Shown piece after piece: positions 1-5,781 of a stretch of 6,476 bases of DNA. Position 1 is the stretch's first letter. Every line of letters starts with the position of its first letter. The notes under the pieces are model-generated. The model saw nothing but the letters and a program-made list of their open reading frames with translations, was not told where the DNA came from and searched no databases. The stretch is taken from the NCBI GenBank assembly GCA_030431165.1, contig JAUIJQ010000193.1:1-6476 (forward strand), read 5' to 3'. A program made the translations under genes and the position numbers. Origin of the DNA: Rhodothermia bacterium (GTDB lineage: Bacteria; Bacteroidota; Rhodothermia; Rhodothermales; JABDKH01).

Positions 1-256
1 TTGCTCCACGTTCGAAGACAGGACTGTATAGCACCTCGCCGGCATGATGCGGCGTGCCGCAAGAGTGACAGCTCACGTCTGCATCAACGGATGCCGCGGT
101 GTATCCAGCGATGATCCATCCCTCACGCATTCCCTCAGACAGGTACTCGAGCGCTGCCCGCACCGTTGCCGATTTGTTGCTTTCGTAGAAGCGATCAGCG
201 AGGTCGTCCAGCAGCGCGACCGTCTCGTCATCAAGTGTAAAATTGAGTCGTTTCAT
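1..256 (-). CDS. Ribbon-helix-helix (CopG/Arc-type) regulator with C-terminal CxxC segment, partial
   Basis: The first 85 codons of a gene run from an ATG at 256 and leave the window at base 1 with no stop. The N-terminus (MKRLNFTLDDETVALLDDLA) is a good fit to the RHH fold: a polar/hydrophobic alternating beta strand that would enter the DNA major groove, then helix A (about residues 9-22) and helix B after the S-A-T turn (about 29-44, ATVRAALEYLSEG). Such proteins bind operators as dimers and usually repress. After a linker comes a segment unlike a plain antitoxin or CopG protein: C63-x2-C66 followed by H70 and H71, which looks like the start of a zinc-ribbon or metal-sensing site whose remainder lies beyond the edge. 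The start overlaps the stop of the MerC-domain gene by 4 bp (ATGA), so the two are probably translationally coupled. RHH identity is fairly sure; the ligand is unknown. An antitoxin is possible, but no toxin partner is visible. Confidence 0.8.
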   Translation of the reverse strand, partial: MKRLNFTLDDETVALLDDLADRFYESNKSATVRAALEYLSEGMREGWIIAGYTAASVDADVSCHSCGTPHHAGEVLYSPVFERGA

Positions 257-705
257 GTCGCTTCGCTGAGCTTTGGCGCGGGGCAGGATCGCGCGCCGCT
301 ACGCCAGTTCAAAACGTGCCCGGCAATGAGCATACCGCTGCCCAGGACCGTCACGCCAGTCTCCAGTTCCGCTCCGGGTTGATCGTGGCCAAGGAATCCG
401 GCAACGATGATTGTCGTGAGCCCGGCTGCCAGTAGCCAGACTACGGGCCAGCGCTTGTGCCGGTCAAAACCGCCGACGGCGGCGACAAACGTCGTGGGCA
501 CCAGGACAATCGCAAATACCGGATGCAGCCATGCATGGAACGTCTCCCCGATAGCCCACATGGGCGCCATCGCGAGAACGATCGGCAGCAAAAGGCAGTG
601 CAGAACGCAGAGGCCGGACAGGCTTATCCCGACCCGGTCCCAGAGGAGTTGCTTCAATGAATCGCGCGAAATAGATAATGTGTAGAGAATACACACCCGC
701 GACAC
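253..705 (-). CDS. MerC-domain integral membrane protein
   Basis: A 150-residue protein with four hydrophobic segments, at about residues 29-53, 60-80, 87-106 and 117-134, matching the four-helix layout of the MerC family. The first helix carries C33-V-L-H-C37, a CxxxC with a histidine inside it, then P41; a Cys pair in helix 1 is typical of MerC proteins, which take up Hg(II) in mercury operons. A conserved-looking H130-x2-N133 sits near the end of helix 4, with C141 in the tail. No merA, merR, merT or merP is nearby, so mercury is not a safe substrate; a general metal or thiol-related role is as likely. The GTG start at 705 is chosen because AAGGAA lies 5 bases upstream. A TTG at 657 would give an N-terminus (KQLLWDRVGIS) closer to the family but has no ribosome binding site. 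The gene follows the propeller gene after 27 bp and overlaps the regulator gene. Confidence 0.8.
   Translation of the reverse strand: MSRVCILYTLSISRDSLKQLLWDRVGISLSGLCVLHCLLLPIVLAMAPMWAIGETFHAWLHPVFAIVLVPTTFVAAVGGFDRHKRWPVVWLLAAGLTTIIVAGFLGHDQPGAELETGVTVLGSGMLIAGHVLNWRSGARSCPAPKLSEAT
679..695. repeat. Inverted repeat TGTGTA-N5-TACACA at the 5' end of the MerC gene
   Basis: Two perfect 6-bp arms (679-684 and 690-695) flank a 5-base spacer. With the GTG 705 start, it lies in codons 4-9 and could form a hairpin near the start of the message. With the TTG 657 start, it would lie just upstream of the gene as a possible operator, for example for the RHH protein encoded next. Arms of this size turn up by chance several times in a window this long, so function is speculative. 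Confidence 0.3.
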
Positions 706-710
706 ACTGG

Positions 711-716
711 TTCCTT
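711..716 (-). promoter_or_regulatory. Ribosome binding site of the MerC-domain gene
   Basis: AAGGAA on the minus strand lies 5 bases before the GTG at 705, inside the 27-bp gap after the propeller gene. It is the main reason for choosing GTG 705 over TTG 657 as the start, and it suggests the MerC gene can be translated from a transcript that reads through from the propeller gene. Confidence 0.6.
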
Positions 717-732
717 GCGAGGTATGCCGCGC

Positions 733-3700
733 TCAGGATTCTTTTGACGGCCGCGTCTTCACCGCCGGCACCTCAAGTTCTCTGATCATTTCATTGAGAC
801 GCGGGACATCGGTTTCAAGCACGTCGCGGAGCTTCTCCAACTCGATATTAATGAGCTGCGTCACCTCGTCACGAACCTGATACGCCTGATCGGTTGGTCG
901 GTAGTCGCTGGATGATGCACCACCCACAACGCCCGACAACCTGTTGTTAAGCCGAATCGGGTAGTTAAGCGGGTCCTGCCCACTGCGATTCTTCGTCTGG
1001 TACAGTGCCTCCTCGATTCCGGTGAGCTGTTCCCGTATCGTTGATGCAAACTCACGCAAATCCTCTGACTCGGGTGATTCGCCGACTCGCTCAACGACAT
1101 CCGCAATCTGCTTACGTACCGTGCGGATTTCCTCGATGGCCTCGTGGGTTTCGGTGAGTTTGTCGCGCACCGCAACGAGGAAAGCAAACTGCTCATCTAT
1201 GTCCCCGGCCGAGCCGCTGGTACGAGGGTCTTTGAGCACTTCAAACGGTATCTCCAGCGAGTCGCTTCCAACGACCAAACGCATGCGGTATGTACCGGGA
1301 CGCGCACGTGGTCCCTGTGTGCCACCGCCCCACAGGACCATGCCATCAAAGGTATGGGCACCGGGATAACGGAGGTTCCACGTCCACGCATTCAAGCCAG
1401 ACTCCGCGGGTACACCGTCGTCGTCTGAACTGTAACTCTCGATGATGACGCCGTCATTCTCGAGAATCCGAATTGTTGCTGACGTGGAATCACTTGCTTC
1501 AGCGAGGTAGTAGCGGAAGTGCGCACCCCCCGGCGCATTCTGGCCCACCGTGACGGATGGTGACGACTGCGACCCTGACATCCGATAAGCCGGCCGTGAC
1601 TGAAACAGCCACAGCACGGCGTTCTCTACTTCGTCGCTGAGCTGATGCAACGGCGACAGATCATCGAGGACCCAGAATGATCGGCCCTGCGTCGCGACGA
1701 TCAGGTCTTTGTCGCGCACCGCGAGGTCGGTGATCGGGACAACCGGCAGGTTCGCCTTGAACGGCACCCACGACGCGCCATCGTCGAACGAGATGTACAA
1801 ACCGCTCTCGGTTCCTGCGTAGAGCAGACCGGCGCGATCGGGATCAGCCCGAATTACCCGGGTAAAATGATCCGGCGCAATGCCGCTGACGATACGCGTC
1901 CAGCTCGCCCCATAGTTGGTAGTTTTGTAGAGATAGGGAGCAAAGTCATCACTCTTGTAACGGGTGCCGGCAACATAAAGTCCGCCTGGTTCTGTTGGGT
2001 GCGGCTCGATGCTGTTGATCTGCATCCAGTCCGGCATCATCCGGCTCGGGGGCGTCACATTGTCCCAGGTGTCTCCCCCGTCTCGACTGACGTGGATCAG
2101 GCCGTCGTCGGATCCGGTCCAAAGCACACCCGGTTCGTGCGGGCTCTCGATCGCCGCGAAGATTGTCCCGTAGTACTCAACGCTTGTGTTGTCCTTGGTG
2201 ATGGGACCACCTGACGGGCCCATCGTGGTGGTGTCGTTCCGCGTGAGGTCGGGACTGATCGCGGCCCACGTCTGCCCTTCGTTTGTGGTCTTGAAGAGCA
2301 CGTTGCCCGCCGTATACAGGATCGACGGGTCGTGCGGTGAAAAGAAGATCGGATAGTTCCACTGGAACCGGTAACGCAGGTCTTTGGCCCCGTGGCCCAT
2401 CGGGTTGTCGGGCCAGACGTTGATTGTTCTGCTTTCCCCGGTACTGTGGTCAAGTCGCGTGAGATATCCGCCATACGAACCACCGTACACGACATCGGGG
2501 TTGTCGGGATGTGGTGCGATGTGACCGCTTTCGCCGCCGGCGGTGGACTCCCAATCGCTTTCACTTATCGAGCCGCCGCTACTGCGATGACTGATGCGCA
2601 CGGTTGAGTTATCCTGCTGCGCGCCATAGATCCGGTACGGAAAATGGTTATCTGTTGTGACCCGGTAGAACTGCGCGGTAGGCTGATTGTGATACGTCGA
2701 AAAATTGCCGCCCGCGTCGAGCGTCACCTGAGCACCGCCGTCGTCACCGATCACCATGATGTCGGGGTTCTCCGTTGAGATCCACAGGTCGTGGTGATCG
2801 CCGTGCGGCGTACCGATACGTTCGTACGTGGAGCCGCCGTCTTTAGACCGCCAGAAGCCGACGTTGAGGACAAAGACGATATCGCGATCGGTCGGATGTG
2901 CATAGATCCGCGTGTAGTACCACGCGCGTTGACGCAGATTCCGATCGTCGTTTATTCTGCGCCACGTCTCGCCGGCATCGTCAGACCGAAAGACGCCGCC
3001 ATCCTGGGACTCAATAATCGCCCACACGCGTTCCGGGTCAGCCGGTGACACCGCGACACCAATTATGCCGACCGTCCCGTCGGGAAGGCCTTCGTTTCGG
3101 GTGATGTTCGTCCACGTTGACCCACCGTCGGTAGACTTCCACAAGCCCGAACCTTCGCCGCCGCTTTCGAGTGAGTACGGTGTTCGCTTGATCCGCCACG
3201 TGGAGGCGTACAGGACCCGTGGGTTGGCCGGATCGATAAGCAGATCAACGGCTCCGACTTCGTCGTTTACAAAAAGGACGCGCTCCCAGGTCTCGCCACC
3301 GTCTCGGCTCCGGTAGATGCCACGTTCTTCGTTTGGCCCGAACAGGTGCCCCATGACAGCGGCGTATACCAGATCGGGGTTTCGCGGATGAATTCTGATG
3401 CGGCTGATATGTCGGGAATCTTCGAGCCCGATTGCCCTCCAGGACTTGCCGGCATCCTCGGATTTGAACATCCCGTAACCGTGCGAAACGTTGCCACGAA
3501 CCGTCTTCTCACCACCGCCGACATAGATGACGTTCGGGTCCCACTCGCTGACGGCGACGGCCCCGATTGATCCGCCGAAGAATCCGTCCGACACGTTCCG
3601 CCAGGTCTGGCCCGCATCGGTAGTCTTCCAGACGCCCCCGCCCGTGCCACCGAAGTAGAACGTAAACGGGTGGCCGGCCACGCCCGTCACGGCGGCGGAA

Positions 3701-3930
3701 CGGCCGCCGCGAAATGGGCCGATGTTCCGAAATGTCAATCCGTCAACAAACGCCGCTTCGTACTGTGTCACTGATTGACCCTGTGCAGGCTGCACCGACA
3801 CAATCGACGCAATCGACGCAATTGTCAGCAGGAAGAGCCCAAGTCCACGCGCGGTCGCAAACAACTGCACGGGAAAGGATGTTACGTGTGTAGCGAGGAT
3901 GTGAGTGGCACGAGTTCGAGTTGCGGTCAT
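733..3930 (-). CDS. Exported multi-Asp-box (BNR/VPS10-like) beta-propeller protein
   Basis: A 1065-residue protein with an N-terminal export signal: a basic n-region, a hydrophobic core at about residues 29-46, and a likely signal peptidase I site near A49-Q-G51. The mature part holds ten Asp-box motifs (S/T-x-D-x-G-x-T/S-W type), starting near residues 103, 157, 208, 266, 316, 362, 548, 615, 670 and 714, plus a worn copy at 403. These turns occur between propeller blades in sialidases, sortilin/VPS10 proteins and related proteins. The spacing fits two propellers, with a 140-residue stretch between the sixth and seventh good motifs. Residues from about 800 to 900 look like a beta-sandwich, and 910-1055 are mostly helical and charged. 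There is no lipobox, C-terminal anchor or recognisable type IX sorting tail. Family members of about this length are common in Bacteroidota-like and Gemmatimonadota genomes and are labelled glycosyl hydrolase or sortilin, but activity is generally unproven; I do not see a clear sialidase arginine triad. A peptide- or glycan-binding role in the periplasm or outside the cell is likely. Confidence 0.9.
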   Translation of the reverse strand: MTATRTRATHILATHVTSFPVQLFATARGLGLFLLTIASIASIVSVQPAQGQSVTQYEAAFVDGLTFRNIGPFRGGRSAAVTGVAGHPFTFYFGGTGGGVWKTTDAGQTWRNVSDGFFGGSIGAVAVSEWDPNVIYVGGGEKTVRGNVSHGYGMFKSEDAGKSWRAIGLEDSRHISRIRIHPRNPDLVYAAVMGHLFGPNEERGIYRSRDGGETWERVLFVNDEVGAVDLLIDPANPRVLYASTWRIKRTPYSLESGGEGSGLWKSTDGGSTWTNITRNEGLPDGTVGIIGVAVSPADPERVWAIIESQDGGVFRSDDAGETWRRINDDRNLRQRAWYYTRIYAHPTDRDIVFVLNVGFWRSKDGGSTYERIGTPHGDHHDLWISTENPDIMVIGDDGGAQVTLDAGGNFSTYHNQPTAQFYRVTTDNHFPYRIYGAQQDNSTVRISHRSSGGSISESDWESTAGGESGHIAPHPDNPDVVYGGSYGGYLTRLDHSTGESRTINVWPDNPMGHGAKDLRYRFQWNYPIFFSPHDPSILYTAGNVLFKTTNEGQTWAAISPDLTRNDTTTMGPSGGPITKDNTSVEYYGTIFAAIESPHEPGVLWTGSDDGLIHVSRDGGDTWDNVTPPSRMMPDWMQINSIEPHPTEPGGLYVAGTRYKSDDFAPYLYKTTNYGASWTRIVSGIAPDHFTRVIRADPDRAGLLYAGTESGLYISFDDGASWVPFKANLPVVPITDLAVRDKDLIVATQGRSFWVLDDLSPLHQLSDEVENAVLWLFQSRPAYRMSGSQSSPSVTVGQNAPGGAHFRYYLAEASDSTSATIRILENDGVIIESYSSDDDGVPAESGLNAWTWNLRYPGAHTFDGMVLWGGGTQGPRARPGTYRMRLVVGSDSLEIPFEVLKDPRTSGSAGDIDEQFAFLVAVRDKLTETHEAIEEIRTVRKQIADVVERVGESPESEDLREFASTIREQLTGIEEALYQTKNRSGQDPLNYPIRLNNRLSGVVGGASSSDYRPTDQAYQVRDEVTQLINIELEKLRDVLETDVPRLNEMIRELEVPAVKTRPSKES
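3796..3822 (-). repeat. Three 9-bp tandem repeats within the signal-peptide core
   Basis: On the minus strand the unit ATTGCGTCG occurs twice, followed by a copy with one change (ATTGTGTCG). It encodes Ile-Ala-Ser, Ile-Ala-Ser, Ile-Val-Ser at residues 37-45, within the hydrophobic core of the export signal. Gain or loss of a unit would keep the frame. Confidence 0.85.
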
Positions 3931-3963
3931 TCCGTTTCGGAGCAGAAGTGGGACATCAACAGG

Positions 3964-3994
3964 CAGAATTACAACGCCACCGTACGATTGTCAA
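3964..3994 (-). promoter_or_regulatory. Candidate promoter of the propeller gene
   Basis: On the minus strand a perfect TTGACA (3994-3989) is followed after 15 bases by TGTAAT (3973-3968, five of six matches to TATAAT). The same stretch can be read in the Bacteroidota manner: TTG (3994-3992), 20 bases, then TAATTCTG (3971-3964), which matches five of the six fixed positions of TAnnTTTG. Either reading puts the transcript start about 30 bases upstream of the ATG at 3930. The short 15-base spacer is the weak point of the sigma-70 reading. It suggests that the propeller-MerC-regulator block is transcribed separately from def. Confidence 0.45.
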
Positions 3995-4027
3995 GGAGCG
4001 CGCTCACGTGTTCCTTAAAGGCGCTGA

Positions 4028-4041
4028 TCCGGTTGACCGGA
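4028..4041. repeat. Short inverted repeat downstream of def
   Basis: TCCGGT-TG-ACCGGA forms a 5-bp stem with a 4-base loop about 35 bases past the def stop. On the minus strand it is followed only by a short CCTTT, not by a real T-run, so it is at best a weak terminator or a 3' end stabiliser. It lies between def and the promoter candidate of the propeller gene. Confidence 0.3.
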
Positions 4042-4075
4042 GATGTCGGGCATTCGCCGCAGTCGGCACGCGCCG

Positions 4076-4636
4076 TCAGTCCGCGAGGGGGTAGTCTGCC
4101 TCTACGTTACCCTGTGCCATCTCGCGCAGGCGGCGCTTGAGGAGCTGCTTCCGAAACGACGAAATCCGATCGACAAACAGGATTCCTTCGACGTGATCGT
4201 ATTCGTGCTGGATTACCCTGGCCGTCATTCCGGACGCAGAGAGTTCCCGCTCCTCAAAGTCTCGATCCAGGTACCGGATCACGATGTCACCGGGGCGATC
4301 AACTTCTTCCCGGATATCAGGAATGGACAGGCACCCTTCCTCGTAGCCAACGTCATCGCCAAACTCGTCAACCATCTCGGGGTTGATGAACACAAGCGGA
4401 CCGTCCGGAACGGTCTCTCCCTCTTCGGCGAGATCTTCTTTCAACGGCGAAAGATCAACCACAAACAGGCGCAGCGAATGCCCCACCTGCGGCGCTGCAA
4501 GTCCGATGCCTGCAGCACCCTCCATGGTCTCGAGCATATCGTCGATAAGCTGTTGCAGCGACTCCGAGTTGCCGTCGATGGCCTCCGTCGGAGCGCGCAG
4601 CACCTCAGCGCCGTATGTATAGATCGGAAGAACCAT
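4076..4636 (-). CDS. def: Peptide deformylase
   Basis: Removes the N-formyl group from the initiator methionine of new proteins in the cytoplasm, using a metal ion (usually Fe2+). Counted from the ATG at 4636 (186 residues), all three family motifs are intact: GIGLAAPQ at 43-50, EGCLSIP at 100-106 with metal ligand C102, and QHEYDH at 143-148 with the two histidine ligands and the catalytic glutamate. Length is normal for the family. The in-frame GTG at 4666 would add ten residues (MRADIRKSTL), but ATG 4636 gives the usual N-terminus (MVLPIYTYG) and is preferred; neither start has a strong ribosome binding site. A short acidic insertion (about residues 62-80) lies between motifs 1 and 2. The gene follows ruvX after 57 bp and is probably cotranscribed with it. 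Confidence 0.96.
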   Translation of the reverse strand: MVLPIYTYGAEVLRAPTEAIDGNSESLQQLIDDMLETMEGAAGIGLAAPQVGHSLRLFVVDLSPLKEDLAEEGETVPDGPLVFINPEMVDEFGDDVGYEEGCLSIPDIREEVDRPGDIVIRYLDRDFEERELSASGMTARVIQHEYDHVEGILFVDRISSFRKQLLKRRLREMAQGNVEADYPLAD

Positions 4637-4663
4637 GAGTGTTGATTTGCGGATATCAGCCCG

Positions 4664-4680
4664 CACGGCTTGAGCCCGTG
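4664..4680. repeat. Short inverted repeat between ruvX and def
   Basis: CACGG and CCGTG flank seven bases. The repeat lies in the ruvX-def gap and covers the alternative GTG start of def at 4666. It has no following T-run, so it is not a convincing terminator; a 5-bp stem like this is common by chance. Confidence 0.2.
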
Positions 4681-4693
4681 GGATCAGGCCGAT

Positions 4694-5137
4694 CTAGAAT
4701 GCACCAGCGCCGCCGGCGTTCCGATCGTCGAGATACTGCTGCAGGATGAGCGCCGCTGCGACGCGGTCGGTTGCACCTGCCCGCCCCCGATGCTTCCGCT
4801 TGCTCCCTGCCCGAATCAGTTGCTCGCGCGCTGCCCGTGAGCTACCCCGCTCGTCCCACTTGACGATTTCGACGCCGGGCAATGCGGACTGCAACTCGGA
4901 AATGTAATCCGCGACGCGGGCCGTCTGTTCATTCTCGCGCTCTTGCTCGTCGAGCGGCCAGCCCACGACAATAGTTTCAATCCCCTCGTCGCGATGCATC
5001 GCGACGAGGACATCGACGGCCTCATCCGGAGCAAATGTGCCAACCGGCTGCGCAAAAAGGGCAAGCGGATCTGTCCTGGCAATCCCGACGCGGCGGGTGC
5101 CATGATCCACACCCACGAGACGCTTCCGTCCACTCAT
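4694..5137 (-). CDS. ruvX: RuvX/YqgF family pre-16S rRNA nuclease / putative Holliday junction resolvase
   Basis: A 147-residue RNase H-fold nuclease. In E. coli YqgF acts in 16S rRNA 5' end maturation, and the family has also been linked to Holliday junction resolution. The acidic motifs are in place: VGVDHGTRRVGIA at about residues 8-20 with D11, IVVGWPL at 56-62 (usually VVGLPL), WDERGSS at 94-100 with D95 and E96, and TDRVAAALIL at 123-132 with D124. Small departures from the common pattern are His for Tyr/Phe after D11, Trp in VVGWPL, and SS where TT or ST is usual; none touches the acidic residues. Length is typical. The ATG at 5137 has no strong ribosome binding site, consistent with translation following HU, whose stop is 45 bp upstream. 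def follows downstream. Confidence 0.93.
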   Translation of the reverse strand: MSGRKRLVGVDHGTRRVGIARTDPLALFAQPVGTFAPDEAVDVLVAMHRDEGIETIVVGWPLDEQERENEQTARVADYISELQSALPGVEIVKWDERGSSRAAREQLIRAGSKRKHRGRAGATDRVAAALILQQYLDDRNAGGAGAF

Positions 5138-5163
5138 GGTGCGGCGAATACTGCCTGCTCGCG

Positions 5164-5178
5164 GCGCCCGACAGGCGC
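5164..5178. repeat. GC-rich hairpin just after the HU stop codon
   Basis: A perfect GCGCC/GGCGC stem with a 5-base loop begins 4 bases after the HU stop, in the 45-bp HU-ruvX gap. There is no T-run, so an intrinsic terminator is unlikely. An intercistronic hairpin that shields the HU message from 3' decay would fit, since HU is normally needed in far greater amounts than RuvX. Confidence 0.35.
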
Positions 5179-5182
5179 TGCG

Positions 5183-5575
5183 CTATATGGAAATCTGCCC
5201 GTTTTCCCTGCCTTCGGGTCTGTAATCCGCAGAGTCCTCGGGGACCTTGTAGTTCAACTCCACAAGCGGACGCTGGAGCACACTCTTGAGCCGCTTGCTC
5301 GGCTTAAAGTGCGTTTTGCGACGACTCGGGATAAACACGGTCTCGTTGGTCTTCGGATTGCGCGCCTTGGGCTTGGCCTTCGTCTTTTTGACTTCGAACA
5401 CGCCGAAATCACGCAATTCGATTCGAACCTCCGGATCTGCCTCAAGCATCAACTCGCCCAGCGCCTCAACAACGGCACCGACCCAGGGTTCACTCTTGTA
5501 AATAGGCTCCTCCATCAACTCCGCCACACGTCTTGCGACATCCTTCTTCGTAAGCGTTTTGGCACTGGTTGCCAT
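5183..5575 (-). CDS. HU/IHF-family nucleoid DNA-binding protein with C-terminal extension
   Basis: A small basic dimeric protein that binds and bends DNA and helps organise the nucleoid. Residues 8-46 give the helical dimerisation part (LTKKDVARRVAELM...VVEALGELM). Residues 50-62 are the RIELRDFGVFEVK strand pair, and about 62-85 form the beta arm, with the conserved RNPKT containing the intercalating proline P74. Residues 86-100 complete the core (RKTHFKPSKRLKSVL). The core is about 95 residues, as usual, and is followed by a 30-residue tail (about 101-130) rich in Pro, Glu, Asp and Gly, which standard HU lacks. The core cannot be assigned to HU rather than IHF from sequence alone. The ATG at 5575 has an excellent ribosome binding site. 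The gene heads the HU-ruvX-def group and is downstream of rel. Confidence 0.93.
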   Translation of the reverse strand: MATSAKTLTKKDVARRVAELMEEPIYKSEPWVGAVVEALGELMLEADPEVRIELRDFGVFEVKKTKAKPKARNPKTNETVFIPSRRKTHFKPSKRLKSVLQRPLVELNYKVPEDSADYRPEGRENGQISI

Positions 5576-5583
5576 GCGGCTGG

Positions 5584-5589
5584 CCTCCT
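5584..5589 (-). promoter_or_regulatory. Strong ribosome binding site of the HU gene
   Basis: AGGAGG on the minus strand lies 8 bases before the ATG at 5575. It is the strongest ribosome binding site in the window, fits the high expression expected for HU, and fixes the start codon. The preceding T makes a TAG stop that closes a 12-codon frame. Confidence 0.85.
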
Positions 5590-5640
5590 AGTCTGGTGGA
5601 ATAGTATCGCCAACGCGAACTGACATGAGTCCGGGAACAC

Positions 5641-5656
5641 GCGACGGGGGCGTCGC
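5641..5656. repeat. GC-rich hairpin in the HU leader
   Basis: GCGACG and CGTCGC form a perfect 6-bp stem around four bases (CCCC in the minus-strand RNA), 65 bases upstream of the HU start. If HU is transcribed from the candidate promoter at 5751-5781, this hairpin would lie in its 5' leader. No T-run follows it in the minus direction, so it is not a standard terminator. Confidence 0.4.
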
Positions 5657-5700
5657 AGGTACCACGATGCAGCAAGCCTTGTCCAAGTTGACGGTCTTAA

Positions 5701-5736
5701 GCCCGGTTGGTGGGATGGTGGATTGAGAACCCGGGC
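5701..5736. repeat. Imperfect inverted repeat in the rel-HU gap
   Basis: GCCCGGTT (5701-5708) pairs with AACCCGGGC (5728-5736) with one bulged base and a 19-base loop. The loop is G-rich on the plus strand (five runs of two or three G within 17 bases). It could be a rel 3' structure or a leader element of HU; no T-run is present on either side. Confidence 0.35.
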
Positions 5737-5750
5737 GACCCAAACCGCTG

Positions 5751-5781
5751 TAAAAATACGTATTTCGCGCCGATCTCCAAA
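5751..5781 (-). promoter_or_regulatory. Candidate promoter upstream of HU, overlapped by a palindrome
   Basis: On the minus strand, TTTG (5781-5778), 19 bases and TATTTTTA (5758-5751) fit the Bacteroidota-type layout TTTG-N19-TAnnTTTG with one mismatch in the second box. It sits in an AT-rich patch (about 5751-5792) that stands out from the GC-rich surroundings, about 170 bases before the HU start. A perfect 12-bp palindrome, AAATACGTATTT (5754-5765), overlaps the second box and could be an operator. The leader between this point and the HU ATG contains both inverted repeats described nearby. No better sigma-70-like pair was found closer to HU. Confidence 0.3.

Noticed and set aside
1..256. 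Antitoxin of a toxin-antitoxin pair
   Set aside because: The RHH protein overlaps a membrane protein gene rather than a small toxin gene, and it carries an extra Cys/His segment; a toxin beyond the edge cannot be excluded.
44..382. 112-codon open frame on the plus strand at the window start
   Set aside because: It runs antisense to the RHH gene and the end of the MerC gene, both of which make good family sense on the minus strand.
253..705. Part of a mercury resistance operon
   Set aside because: Only a MerC-type protein is present; no MerR-family regulator, mercuric reductase, MerT or MerP is in the window.
2097..2564. 155-codon alternative frame on the minus strand
   Set aside because: It lies wholly inside the propeller gene in another frame and has the Arg/Thr/Ser-rich composition of a shadow.
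4028..4041. Intrinsic terminator after def
   Set aside because: The stem is only 5 bp and is followed by CCTTT rather than a run of T.
4043..4645. 200-codon open frame on the plus strand
   Set aside because: It is the antisense shadow of def, which carries all three deformylase motifs on the minus strand.
4943..5623. 226-codon open frame on the plus strand
   Set aside because: It is antisense to ruvX, the ruvX-HU gap and most of HU. Its translation shows no domain, and the minus-strand genes have intact family motifs.
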